Shown: positions 42,604 through 51,017, counted from the stretch's first letter. The stretch: 59,701 nt of DNA from Streptomyces carpinensis (GCF_002154505.1 NZ_MUBM01000035.1:1-59701), one strand, 5' to 3'. Notes: generated by a model not told the origin, from the sequence alone. Program-made: numbers and translations.

Positions 42604-43601
42604 CAGCCGGCTCCTCCGGACATCGGTACGACATTGGTGGTGTCCACGGCGCGGCGCAGGCCCTTGGAGAGCCTCACGGCATCACCGACGGCCCAGTAGT
42701 GGACGAAGAACAGGCGCGGGTCGTCGGTCAGGTTGTGGTGGTGCACCTCGACGAGTTCGGCTCCACCACGCCGCAGCGCCACGAGGGCGGGCTGCACCTC
42801 CTGGGCGGTCATCACCAGGTCGCCGCTCAGCGCGGCCCTCCCGCCGCCGAGCGGCTGGAAGTTGGCGGAGGTGGTGGCGCCCAGGCCGGGAGGCAGCATC
42901 AGATGGCCGTCGGCGATGGTCTCACGGCGGACGTAGGTGCACTTGTAGATCTCCTCGTCGAAGTAGCCCTTGACGCCCAGCGCCGCGTCGATCGCGGCGG
43001 TGTCCAGGGCGCCGGGCCGCGCGGCCTGGACCGGCACGGCGGGCGGCGTGCCGGTGCGGTCGAACGCGGCGCGCAGACCCTCGGCGACGGCGACCGGGTC
43101 GTGGCCGTGGGCGTGCACATGGATCCACCACACGTTCGGCTCATGGGCGAGCAGGTGCTTGTGGATGGCGGTCAGCATGATCCCGTGCTTGTGCAGGACG
43201 TCGATGAACTCCTGCAGTTCGTGCTCGGTGACGACGACGTCGCCCATGAGGAGCGTGCTGTGGTCGGCGTACCGGACGAAGGACACGTGCGTACCGAGGG
43301 CGAGGGCGGGCTTGATCCGGACGCCGTGGGAGAAGACCCTGAGGTCCCGGCGCGGCAGCCCCGTGTGGTACATGAACCGCTTCATGTCGCCGAGCCGGCC
43401 GAGGGCCCGGCCCACGTCCGTCCAGTCCGCCAGCCGGGTCATGACCGGCTGGACCAGCGCGCGGGGCGCGCGTCTTGCGGGCACTGCGCCGGCGGCGGCC
43501 GGCGCCCCCGTGAGTACGGGCGTCAGTGCCGCCACTGCCAGCACTCGGCGCCGGGGCGCGGTGAGCCGGGAGTGGGTGTTCTGCTGTCGGTCGTCAGCCA
43601 T
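42603..43601 (-). CDS. Exported DUF1259 (LppY/LpqO-like) protein
   Basis: This 332-residue protein has an RR-type export signal (RLTAPRRRVLAVAALTPVLT followed by GAPAAAGA). It then carries two copies of the DUF1259 module. Copy 1 has MGDVVVTEHELQEFIDVLHK, HKHLLAHEP and WWIHVHAHGHDP. Copy 2 has SGDLVMTAQEVQPALVALRR, HHHNLTDDP and FFVHYWAVGDA. The repeated His clusters suggest metal or ligand binding. The family is known mostly from mycobacterial lipoproteins of unknown role. ATG 43601 has AGGAGG upstream. It is cotranscribed and translationally coupled with the P450. Confidence 0.9.
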   Translation of the reverse strand: MADDRQQNTHSRLTAPRRRVLAVAALTPVLTGAPAAAGAVPARRAPRALVQPVMTRLADWTDVGRALGRLGDMKRFMYHTGLPRRDLRVFSHGVRIKPALALGTHVSFVRYADHSTLLMGDVVVTEHELQEFIDVLHKHGIMLTAIHKHLLAHEPNVWWIHVHAHGHDPVAVAEGLRAAFDRTGTPPAVPVQAARPGALDTAAIDAALGVKGYFDEEIYKCTYVRRETIADGHLMLPPGLGATTSANFQPLGGGRAALSGDLVMTAQEVQPALVALRRGGAELVEVHHHNLTDDPRLFFVHYWAVGDAVRLSKGLRRAVDTTNVVPMSGGAG

Positions 43602-43670
43602 GTCTGTGCCTCCTGGCGTGATGGAAGCACGGAAGATCGCACGGCCCGGTGACCCGCACCGGCACATCCA

Positions 43671-43701
43671 TCACGTGGGTTAACAGCTCGCCCCCACGTG
43701 A
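43671..43701. promoter_or_regulatory. Inverted repeat upstream of the DUF1259-P450 operon
   Basis: TCACGTGGG (43671-43679) and CCCACGTGA (43693-43701) are perfect inverted repeats separated by 13 bp, 70 bp before the DUF1259 start. Each arm contains CACGTG. It is a candidate operator; no regulator gene is adjacent. Confidence 0.55.
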
Positions 43702-43813
43702 CGCAGTGTCAGGTCAGGAGAACAGGAGGCACGACGGCCGGTGTGCACCCAGGCGGGGCGGACGTCACCGAGAGCCGCCGGAGCCCACCTGGAGCCGTCC
43801 CCGGGCTGGTCGG

Positions 43814-44095
43814 TCACGTCTCGATCACGGCATCGCAGTCGGGACAGACCACGGATCGGTACTCCGCCGGGTACCAGGGCGCTCCCGGGTGCTCGGACGG
43901 CTTCCAAGGAGCCGTCTCCATGGCGAAGGTGTCCTTGCCGCACAGCGTGCGCGGTCCCGTCGCGGTGCGCGAGCCCGGGGCGGTGGGCGCCGCGTGCACC
44001 CTGCGGACGGACCGTTGACCACCACCCGCCGGCCCCGGAGCGGGGCGTGTGGCCACCGGTCTGTCGAGCTCGTACACGACGACGATCTCGCTCAT
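43814..44095 (-). CDS. Small hypothetical protein with C-terminal CxxC
   Basis: This 93-residue protein starts MSEIVVVYELDRPVATRPAP, has a Cys in RTLCGKDTF and ends SVVCPDCDAVIET, so three cysteines could bind zinc. ATG 44095 has GAGGG upstream and the frame has normal codon bias. Upstream of it the frame is open but Pro/Ala-rich and unlikely to be coding. I do not recognise a family. Confidence 0.65.
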   Translation of the reverse strand: MSEIVVVYELDRPVATRPAPGPAGGGQRSVRRVHAAPTAPGSRTATGPRTLCGKDTFAMETAPWKPSEHPGAPWYPAEYRSVVCPDCDAVIET

Positions 44096-44283
44096 GCCCT
44101 CAGCCTTCACAGTAGGTGCGCCCGGCCGACACGCCTTCGGACCGGGCCGCACGGCCGTCCCCGCCGGTCCCGGCGGCGAGTCCGTGTGGGCGGCGGGCGT
44201 GTGCCGTCGCGGCGAGTCGGAAACTGCGGCACCGGACCCGGCCTGCGGCACACCCGGACCGGCTGCCCGACGGCTACCGCTGA

Positions 44284-44411
44284 GGAACGGCGAACTGCCC
44301 GACGGCTGCCCTTGCGGAACGGCGAACTGCCCGACGGCTGCCCTTGCGGAACGGCGAACTGCCCGACGGCTGCCCTTGCGGAACGGCGAACTGCCCCGCG
44401 GCTACCGCTGG
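44284..44411. repeat. 32-bp minisatellite, four full copies
   Basis: Copies of GGAACGGCGAACTGCCCGAC followed by 12 more bases start at 44284, 44316, 44348 and 44380. The array begins at the stop of the monooxygenase gene, and the unit resembles that gene's last codons (GGAACGGCCAGTTGGC, on the plus strand). A second copy of the terminal GGCTACCGCTG lies on the far side, at about 44272-44282. The rest of 44096-44283 shows no gene. Confidence 0.9.
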
Positions 44412-44698
44412 GGAACGGCCAGTTGGCGGCCGCGGTAGAAACCCTCCCGCTCCTCGACGACGTACGGGGCCATGGCCGCGCGCCGCTGCGCCTCGGGTTC
44501 GGAGGCCCGCCAGGAGTCGCAGGCCTCCTGGGACTCCCAGAACGACACACCGGTGATCTCCAGTCCGTCCTCCGACCAGTACGCGTAGGAGCGGTGCAGG
44601 CCCCGCGGATAGGGGTCGGGGCGCCACGACCTCTCGAACTCCTCCAAGGTGCCCGGCTGAAGGCGCCGTGTCGTCACCCAGACGTAGTACTCCTCCAC
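44402..44698 (-). CDS. Antibiotic biosynthesis monooxygenase-like (ABM) protein
   Basis: This 98-residue ferredoxin-like dimeric alpha-beta barrel protein starts at GTG 44698 behind GGAGGAGG. EEYYVWVTTRRLQPGTLEEF is the first strand and helix, and GVSFWESQEACDSWRASEPE the second unit, ending at QLAVPQR. Members include quinone-forming monooxygenases, heme-degrading enzymes and proteins of unknown role. The 3' end has seeded a 32-bp tandem array directly beyond the stop codon. The gene lies 128 bp after the Cys-rich gene on the same strand. Confidence 0.88.
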   Translation of the reverse strand: MEEYYVWVTTRRLQPGTLEEFERSWRPDPYPRGLHRSYAYWSEDGLEITGVSFWESQEACDSWRASEPEAQRRAAMAPYVVEEREGFYRGRQLAVPQR

Positions 44699-44826
44699 AG
44701 TGGCCTCCTCCGCACCGCCGAGTCCCTTTGCCGGCCCGGGCGCAGAGCGCCCCCGGGCCGAACCCGCGGCACGCGGCGTCGAGGCGCCGGGCCGCGGGCA
44801 GTACGCCACGACTGCCGTTGCGTCGT

Positions 44827-45060
44827 TCAGGCGTGGTCGACCAGTTGGGCGTGGCCCTTCTGCCGTGCGCAGTGGGCGCAGCAGAAGAACTGCCCGTCCG
44901 CCTGCAGCCCATGGCCCAGGATCCGGCAGTTGCAGTTGTCGCACATCGGAGCCATGCGCTGGGCCGCACACTCCAGGCTGTCGAAGACGTGCACCGCTCC
45001 GGCGGCTCGTACTTCGAAGGCCAACTCGTAGTCGTTGCCGCAGACTTCGCACGTCGCCAT
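44827..45060 (-). CDS. Cys-rich zinc-binding, metallothionein-like protein
   Basis: This 77-residue protein has two Cys modules. The N-terminal module has MATCEVCGNDYELAFEV and FDSLECAAQRMAP. The C-terminal module has MCDNCNCRILGHGLQADGQF followed by FCCAHCARQKGHAQ. The second module resembles the PmtA/SmtA-type bacterial metallothionein pattern (CxxCxC, then CCxxC and His). It probably binds zinc; storage, sensing or a structural role are all possible. ATG 45060 has GGAGGAAG upstream. Confidence 0.75.
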   Translation of the reverse strand: MATCEVCGNDYELAFEVRAAGAVHVFDSLECAAQRMAPMCDNCNCRILGHGLQADGQFFCCAHCARQKGHAQLVDHA

Positions 45061-45214
45061 CGACTTCCTCCATCCGCTTCCCGCGGCGGACCGGAGCGTG
45101 GCCCCGGCCGCCGATACTCCCACGAGCCTGTGGCCGGGCCCTCGGCGACGCAACTCCGCGGTCCACGCCGTGATCCGACCGGGTGAACGACGCGCGGCAC
45201 GGGTGCCGCGCGGG

Positions 45215-46600
45215 TCAGCCGTTCGAGCCGCGGGGGCTGGTGTGGATCAGGCTCACCAGGCTCAGCAGGGCCCGGCGCAGCATGTCGTCGTCGATGTCCG
45301 CGTTGAGGCCGACGCGGACGCCGAAAGCGGCCTGTCGTCGGCTGGTGATGTACTCGTCGCCGGGGGAGACCAGGACACCGGTGTCGCGGGCCGCCGCGGT
45401 GAACTGGCCGACGCCCCATGGCTCGGGCAGGGGCAGCCAGAGATGGGGTGCCGCCGGGTCGGCGTGGACACCGGGGCCGGCGAGGATCTCCGCGGCCATC
45501 GCGTTGCGGCTCTGCACGGCGGCGCGGCGGGCGGCGACGATCCGGTCGGCGACGCCGTCGTCCACCCAGCGGGTGAAGACCTCGCCCAGGAGGGGGGCGG
45601 TGAGCCAGGTGGTCGCCCGCACGGCGGCCGCCAGATCCGGATAGGCCCCCTCGGGGGCGGCGACCACGCCGATGCGCAGGCCCAGGGCGAGCACCTTCGC
45701 CGTGCTGGTCACATAGCAGGTGCGGTCCGGCAGCAGAGCGGCCACCGGCTCGGGGCGCCGGGCGTCCAGAGGCCCCAGCGGATCGTCCTCCAGCACCCAG
45801 ACGCCGGCCCGCGCGCAAACCTCGGCGAGGGCGGCCCGGCGGGTCGCGGGCATGCCGCGCCCGCTCGGGTTGGCCAGCGTCGGCTGAAGATGCACCAGCG
45901 AGACCTGGCCGGAGGCGCACACGTCGGCCAGCGCGTCCGGGAGCATCCCTTCCTCGTCGCTCTCCACGGCGAGGACCGGCAGGGCCAGTTGCCGGGCCGC
46001 CGCGATCAGGCCCGGATTGGTCAGGGGCGTCGTGGCCACCCCGCCGGGCGCGGCCAGGGCCAGCAGCAGGGCGGTCAGGGCGTGCTGCGCGCCCGCGGTC
46101 AGCACGACCCGCTCGGGCGGCGGCCGGAACCCGGCGTGGGCCACCCACGTGGCCGCGGCGGCGCGGTGGGCCGGCAGGTCCTTGCCGTGCTCGGTGCCGA
46201 CCACCGACCGGAGTGCGCCGGGGTCGGCGGCCAGTGCGCCGAGAGTGGCGCCCAGCAGGGCGGCGGGGTCGACGTCGTCGGTGATCGGCGGGTGCAGCGA
46301 GGCGAGGTCGATCTCGGTGGAGCCCGGGGCCTCGGCCAGTCCGAACCCGGAACGGACGAAGGTGCCCCGCCCGACCTCGCCGCCCACCAGGCCGCGGCGC
46401 TCCGCCTCCGCGTAGGCGCGGGCGACGGTGCCGACGGTCACACCGAGGGTCCGGGCCAGGTGCCGGTGCGGCGGCAGACGGTCACCCGTCCGCAGCCGCC
46501 CGCGTGCGATGTCGCCGGCCAGCACGTCCGCCAGCCCCACGTACGTGGGGCGCCCTTCGGGCAGGGGGCCGGGAACCCACTGACTGTGCGGCATTGACAT
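45215..46600 (-). CDS. MocR/PdxR-type GntR-aminotransferase regulator
   Basis: This 461-residue protein has a GntR winged helix at 20-95 (GLADVLAGDIARGRLRTGDR; ARTLGVTVGTVARAYAEAER) fused to a fold-type I aminotransferase domain. NPSGRGMPATRRAALAEVCA, VLEDDPLGPLD and the PLP-lysine region VTSTAKVLALGLRIGVVAAP are all present. MocR proteins use PLP or a PLP adduct as ligand and bind direct repeats. It is divergent from the MFS gene, and ATTGACACC boxes lie in both promoters, so it likely controls that exporter and itself. ATG 46600 or 46594 may be used. Confidence 0.93.
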   Translation of the reverse strand: MSMPHSQWVPGPLPEGRPTYVGLADVLAGDIARGRLRTGDRLPPHRHLARTLGVTVGTVARAYAEAERRGLVGGEVGRGTFVRSGFGLAEAPGSTEIDLASLHPPITDDVDPAALLGATLGALAADPGALRSVVGTEHGKDLPAHRAAAATWVAHAGFRPPPERVVLTAGAQHALTALLLALAAPGGVATTPLTNPGLIAAARQLALPVLAVESDEEGMLPDALADVCASGQVSLVHLQPTLANPSGRGMPATRRAALAEVCARAGVWVLEDDPLGPLDARRPEPVAALLPDRTCYVTSTAKVLALGLRIGVVAAPEGAYPDLAAAVRATTWLTAPLLGEVFTRWVDDGVADRIVAARRAAVQSRNAMAAEILAGPGVHADPAAPHLWLPLPEPWGVGQFTAAARDTGVLVSPGDEYITSRRQAAFGVRVGLNADIDDDMLRRALLSLVSLIHTSPRGSNG

Positions 46601-46647
46601 CACCTCGCCGGGCAGCACTCACGGCCCATTGGATCGCCCCGAAACGG

Positions 46648-46672
46648 ATTGACACCCTAGCACGGTGTCGAT
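46648..46672. promoter_or_regulatory. MocR box pair near its own promoter
   Basis: ATTGACACC (46648-46656) and GGTGTCGAT (46664-46672) form an inverted pair. TAGGGT on the minus strand (46660-46655) fits a -10 element for the MocR gene and lies between the arms, pointing to autoregulation. Confidence 0.6.
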
Positions 46673-46792
46673 CGGGACGGTCTCAGGATGGGAATCCGCC
46701 TGAATGCTTCCCACCAAAAACCTCCGCAATTCGCGCGCTCTCGAAGGTCGCAGCGCGGCCGTTCGGGATGGCTCGGCGTCACGACGGCTGGT

Positions 46793-46851
46793 AATTGACA
46801 CCATCGCTCCGATCAATTGACACCCTTGAGTGTCGTTCCTATGGTGTCAAT
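46793..46851 (+). promoter_or_regulatory. Sigma-70 promoter of the MFS gene with MocR boxes
   Basis: TTGACA (46817-46822), a 17-bp spacer and TATGGT (46840-46845) form a near-consensus promoter about 35 bp before the MFS start. AATTGACACC occurs at 46793-46802 and 46815-46824 (22-bp spacing, the second covering the -35). The inverted GGTGTCAAT at 46843-46851 covers the -10. Confidence 0.75.
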
Positions 46852-46880
46852 CCTTCGGCTCTTCGGAAGGAAGACAGACC

Positions 46881-48191
46881 ATGCAATGGCACCCGGTGTG
46901 GTCCCAGCACGGATTCCGCGCCTTGTGGGCGGCGTCCGGGGTGAGCTTGATCGGCACGCAGGTGTCGGTGCTCGCGCTGCCCCTGACGGCCCTCGTGGCG
47001 CTGCACGCCTCGCCGACCGAGGTGGCGCTGCTCGCGGCGGCGGGCACGGCTCCCTTCTTGCTGCTCGGTCTGCCGGCGGGAGCCTGGGTGGACCGTTGGG
47101 AGCGGCGAAGACTGATGGTGTTCTGCGACGTGGGGCGTGGCGTGCTGCTCGCCACCCTGCCGGTCGCCCAGCTGGCCGGAGGGCTGACCATCGCTCAGCT
47201 GTACCTCGTCGCGCTCGCCGTGGGCACCCTCAGCGTCTTCTTCGACATCGCCTCGCTCTCGGTGCTGCCCGCGCTGGTCGGGCCCGACCAGATAGCACCC
47301 GCCAACGCACGGCTGGAGACGGTGCGGGCCACCGCCCAGACGTCCGGACCGGCCATCGGCGGCGCCCTCGTCCAGGTGCTCACCGCCCCCCTCGCCCTGG
47401 CGGTGGACGCACTGAGCTACGCGGTCTCCGCCCTCCTGCTGCGCGGCCTGCCCCCGATCCCCTCCCCACCGGCCGTTGCCCGGTCCGGCAGCCTGCTTGT
47501 CCAGATCCGCGCGGGGCTGCGCTTCTGCCTGACCCATCCCTACATCCGCCCGCTGGCCGTCGGCGCGGCATGGCTGAACTTCTGGACCGAGGGACTGCTG
47601 GCCGTCTTCCTCACCTACGCTGTGCGTGAGCTGCGGCTTTCTCCGGCCACGGTCGGAACCGTCCTCGCGGTGGCGGGACTCGGCTACCTCGCCGGCTCGC
47701 TCCTCACTCCGCGGCTCAACGCCTGGATCGGGGTGGGGCCGGCCATCGCGGTCGGCGCCGCCCTCAACGCGGGTTTTCTGCTGGCCGCCTGGGCGCCGCG
47801 CACGGGTACGACCGCCTGGCTCCTCCTCGGATTCACGGTGACCGCGATCGGAGTCAGCGTCTGGAACGTGAACGCCGTCAGCCTTCGCCAGGCCACCACG
47901 CCGGACGACTTCCTCGCGCGGATGAACGCGGCGAACCGCTTCCTCATCTGGGGCACCATGCCGCTCGGCGCCGCGGCCGGCGGGTTCCTGGCCGACCTGC
48001 TCGGCCTGCACCTCGCCGTGATCGCCTGCGCACTGGCCGCGCCCGTGTCCGCCCTGCCCGTCGTGTTCTCCGCCGTACGGAAGGTGACGGCCATGCCGCA
48101 GCCCCCGGCCCCCGCGGGCCTCGCGCACGCGGCGGACCTGCCGGCGACGCCGGCTCGGACCCCGAGTCCCACCCGGAACTCGACTCCGTGA
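46881..48191 (+). CDS. MFS exporter (DHA3/MefA-like)
   Basis: This 436-residue transporter with 12 predicted membrane segments starts QHGFRALWAASGVSLIGTQV and has LLGLPAGAWVDRWERRRLMV, the DHA3-type loop 2-3 motif. VGPDQIAPANARLETVRATA and LRQATTPDDFLARMNAANRF are the central and second-half equivalents typical of macrolide-efflux-like proteins. ATG 46881 follows GGAAGGAAG. The gene is divergent from the MocR regulator and its promoter is overlapped by the regulator's boxes. The substrate is unknown; a PLP-related or amine-type inducer would fit MocR control. Confidence 0.92.
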   Translation: MQWHPVWSQHGFRALWAASGVSLIGTQVSVLALPLTALVALHASPTEVALLAAAGTAPFLLLGLPAGAWVDRWERRRLMVFCDVGRGVLLATLPVAQLAGGLTIAQLYLVALAVGTLSVFFDIASLSVLPALVGPDQIAPANARLETVRATAQTSGPAIGGALVQVLTAPLALAVDALSYAVSALLLRGLPPIPSPPAVARSGSLLVQIRAGLRFCLTHPYIRPLAVGAAWLNFWTEGLLAVFLTYAVRELRLSPATVGTVLAVAGLGYLAGSLLTPRLNAWIGVGPAIAVGAALNAGFLLAAWAPRTGTTAWLLLGFTVTAIGVSVWNVNAVSLRQATTPDDFLARMNAANRFLIWGTMPLGAAAGGFLADLLGLHLAVIACALAAPVSALPVVFSAVRKVTAMPQPPAPAGLAHAADLPATPARTPSPTRNSTP

Positions 48192-48286
48192 CAGAGACCG
48201 GGATCCCGTGTGACGAGTACGGCGGGATCCGGTGCGACGAGCACGGCGAGAGAATTTCAGAAATCGGCTCGTGCGCCGCGCGGGAA

Positions 48287-48322
48287 GCCGCCGTGACGCC
48301 CTTCGGAGGGGGACACGGCGGC
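48287..48322 (+). terminator. Hairpin terminator after the MFS gene
   Basis: GCCGCCGTG (48287-48295) pairs with CACGGCGGC (48314-48322), and inside it CCCT-TCGG-AGGG extends the structure. It lies about 95 bp past the MFS stop. The remaining 48192-48464 sequence shows no reliable gene. Confidence 0.75.
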
Positions 48323-48464
48323 CGTGCGCACAGGCCCCGGACCGCAGCTCGCCGACTCTCCTCAGAACCTCGCCATCACCCGTCCACGCCTCCGAGACGT
48401 ACACGGTGATCTGGGATTTCGTGATGTCCGGCCGTACTGTCCCCCCATTGCGAAAGGGGGCCGG

Positions 48465-49199
48465 ATGGACCGGAACATCCGCACCGTCGAGGACGTCCTG
48501 CAACTGCTGGACGGCCTGTTCACGCCGGAGGCCGACCGCTGGACGCGCGACGCGGCCTCCTGGTGGGACACCTTCTATGCCGACCGTTCCAGGCCGGTGC
48601 CGTTCTTCGCGGCCAAGCCGGACGAGAACCTCGCCTCGTACGTCGACCGCGGGCTCATCACCCCGGGCCGGGCGCTCGACCTGGGCTGCGGGCCCGGACG
48701 CAACGCCCTCCACCTGGACTCCCTGGGTTTCCAGGTGGACGCCGTCGACCTGTCCCCGACAGCCATCGGCTGGGCCGAGGAGCGCGCCCGTGAGGCCGGG
48801 GCGTGCATCCGGTTCCACCAGGGGAACGCCTTCACCCTCGCCGGCACCGAGCTCGGCGGACGCTATGACCTGATCTACGACTCGGGTTGCTTCCACCATC
48901 TGCCGCCCCACCGCCGCATCAGCTATCTCTCCCTGCTGGACCGGCTCCTCGCGCCAGGCGGCCATTTCGCGCTCACCTGCTTCACCGACGGGAAGGCGGG
49001 GGGATCGGACCTCCCCGACGCGGCCTTCTACCGCGACGCCCGTCTCCACGGCGGGCTCGCCTACACCCCGCAGGCCCTGCGCCGGATCTTCTCCGACCTG
49101 ACGGAGGTCGAACTCCGCCTCATGCGCGACGAGCCGCCCGAGTCCCCGTACTTCGGCGAACCCTTCCTGTGGGCCGCCCTCTTCCGACGCGACGCCTAG
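48465..49199 (+). CDS. Class I SAM-dependent methyltransferase
   Basis: This 244-residue Rossmann methyltransferase has motif I GRALDLGCGPGRNALHLDSL, VDAVDLSPTAIGWAEERARE (SAM ribose contact) and the motif IV region RYDLIYDSGCFHHLPPHRR. The substrate part includes TCFTDGKAGGSDLPDAAFYR. The FHHLPPHRR element is shared with thiopurine- and tellurite-type methyltransferases, though the target is unknown. ATG 48465 follows AGGGGG at good spacing. It is transcribed alone, ahead of a decayed hydrolase. Confidence 0.92.
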   Translation: MDRNIRTVEDVLQLLDGLFTPEADRWTRDAASWWDTFYADRSRPVPFFAAKPDENLASYVDRGLITPGRALDLGCGPGRNALHLDSLGFQVDAVDLSPTAIGWAEERAREAGACIRFHQGNAFTLAGTELGGRYDLIYDSGCFHHLPPHRRISYLSLLDRLLAPGGHFALTCFTDGKAGGSDLPDAAFYRDARLHGGLAYTPQALRRIFSDLTEVELRLMRDEPPESPYFGEPFLWAALFRRDA

Positions 49200-49284
49200 G
49201 GGGCAGCAGGAACAGCGAGGCGATCGCCGCGCGCGGTCGCCGCGTGATCATGCCGGACCTTTCGCGGGCACGGTGGGAGCGCCA

Positions 49285-49839
49285 GAGCGCATGACGCCGC
49301 CGCCCGCCCCTGCGACATCCTGGCCGACGACGTCTTCTCTCTCCTGGAGCACCTGGGGCTGGACGGACCGGACGACTGCGACCTCGACGGATACTCGCCC
49401 GGGGCGCGGATCGTGGGGAGGGCGCTGGTGCGTGGCGCCACTCCGGGCCGGGCGGTGGTCGCGGGCCGGGGACTGCGTCAGGTGCTCGGCGCCGGTGCCG
49501 AAGGCGGACCCTCCCAGCGGGTTCCGGCCGGGTTCGGGACGTTCGAGCCGGACTCGCCGGAAGGGCAGGCCGAGCAGTGGCTCCGGGGGTGATGCGGACC
49601 GGGTGATGCTGCTTCACGTGGTTGATTCGGTCGTCACCACGCCGGTGGAACTCGTCGCTCGTGTCCGGGTGCCGACGCTCGTGGTGGTCGGAGGCGACGA
49701 CGAGCGTGCGGCCGCGGCCGACCGGCCGGCCTCGCTGCTCCCGCACGGTGCTCGCGTCGTGGTGCCCGGAGATCACTGGGCGGCAGCCGCCGCCCCGGAG
49801 CTCACCGCGGTGATCGTCGACTTCCTGGCCGCCCCGTGA
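49285..49839 (+). pseudogene. Decayed alpha/beta hydrolase
   Basis: One frame reads DILADDVFSLLEHLGLD and then DLDGYSPGARIVGRALVRGA, the nucleophile-elbow region of an alpha/beta hydrolase (normally GxSxGA, here with Pro after Ser). Another frame continues with VMLLHVVDSVVTTPVELVAR, VPTLVVVGGDDE (acid strand) and VVPGDHWAAAAAPELTAVIV (His region). The N-terminal domain is absent and at least one frameshift separates the two parts. It is a clear relic and the next gene begins 158 bp later. Confidence 0.75.
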
Positions 49840-49997
49840 TCCGCGGAGACCACTGGGGTGCGGCCGCTTCCGCCGCCGGACCGGGGCGGATCGTCCGGGT
49901 GGGATCAGACCATGGATTGTTTTTCGCATTTGACCGGCACGCCCTCCGACCCGTCGGGTACCCGGTTGCTCTTGGACGCGAGGAAATGAGGAGCGCA

Positions 49998-51017
49998 ATG
50001 GCTCCGGCGACACCGAAGAAGACAGCGTCCGTACGGGACGGCCGTAGGGCCCCGGTCCGCGCCACGAAGCGGCACAACCCGGTCCCCGAGCTGGACGGGG
50101 ACCCGGATCTGCTGGGTCAGTACCTGCGGCAGATCGGGGCGACCCCGCTGCTCGACGCGGACGACGAGGTACGGCTGGCGCGGCGCATCGAGACCGGTGT
50201 GCACGCCGCGGAGGAACTGGCGCAGGCGGAGGCCGACGAGCGCGAGCTCACGCCGGAACGCCGACGGGAGCTGGAGATCGCCGTGCACGACGGCCAGGAG
50301 GCCAAGGACCACATGGTGCGGGCCAACCTCCGGCTGGTTGTGTCCATGGCCAAGCGGCACGCCCACCGCGGTCTGCCCCTGCTCGACGTCATTCAGGAAG
50401 GCAACCTGGGCCTCATCAGGGCCGTGGAGAAGTTCGACCACACCAAGGGATTCAAGTTCTCCACCTACGCCACCTGGTGGATCCGCCAGGCGATCGAACG
50501 TGGCCTCGCCACGCACGCCCGCGCGGTCCGGCTGCCGATGCACGTCGTGGAGCAGCTGCACAAACTCGCCAAGGTCGAACGCAAGCTGCAGCTCGGCCTC
50601 GGCCGCGAGCCCACCGTCGAGGAGGTCGCCCGGGAGGGCGGCATCGCCGAGGACCGGGTCACGTGGCTGCGCCGCGTGGGCCGGCAGGTGATCAGTCTGG
50701 ACACCCCGGTGGACGACACCGGGGAGACGGTGGTCGGTGACCTGATTCCCGACAGCGAGGTGCTCCAGGCCCCCGAAGTCGCCGAGTACCAGGCGCTCGC
50801 CGAGGAGCTGCGCGAGGCCATGGACACCCTGGCGCCTCGCGAGGCGCTGATCCTGAGCCTCAGGTACGGCCTGCACGACGGACGGCCGCGCACTCTTCAG
50901 CAGGTCGCGGAGCACATCGGCCTGACGCGCGAGCGCGTGCGGCAGCTGGAGAAGCAGTCCCTGGCGCTGCTCAGGGAGCAGGAGCCGGGCGAGCGGCTCC
51001 AGGCGTGGGCGAGTTGA
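49998..51017 (+). CDS. Principal-like RNA polymerase sigma factor (group 2, Hrd type)
   Basis: This 339-residue sigma-70 factor has region 1.2 (DLLGQYLRQIGATPLLDADD) and region 2 (LRLVVSMAKRHAHRGLPLLD; VIQEGNLGLIRAVEKFDHTK; GFKFSTYATWWIRQAIERGL). Region 3 is VVEQLHKLAKVERKLQLGLG, and region 4 ends VAEHIGLTRERVRQLEKQSL. Region 2.4 and 4.2 residues look like those of HrdA/HrdD/HrdB relatives, so it should recognise TTGACA-TANNNT promoters. It lacks a long region 1.1, as expected for a non-essential group 2 factor. ATG 49998 with GAGGAG upstream is preferred over ATG 49986. Confidence 0.93.
   Translation: MAPATPKKTASVRDGRRAPVRATKRHNPVPELDGDPDLLGQYLRQIGATPLLDADDEVRLARRIETGVHAAEELAQAEADERELTPERRRELEIAVHDGQEAKDHMVRANLRLVVSMAKRHAHRGLPLLDVIQEGNLGLIRAVEKFDHTKGFKFSTYATWWIRQAIERGLATHARAVRLPMHVVEQLHKLAKVERKLQLGLGREPTVEEVAREGGIAEDRVTWLRRVGRQVISLDTPVDDTGETVVGDLIPDSEVLQAPEVAEYQALAEELREAMDTLAPREALILSLRYGLHDGRPRTLQQVAEHIGLTRERVRQLEKQSLALLREQEPGERLQAWAS

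Noticed and set aside
44284..44411. Regular 32-bp repeats suggesting a CRISPR array
   Set aside because: The units are directly adjacent with no unique spacers, and no cas genes are present.
48188..48409. ORF overlapping the MFS stop by 4 bp (GTGA)
   Set aside because: It runs through the strong hairpin at 48287-48322 and becomes Arg/Pro-rich; only the first 30 codons look coding-like.
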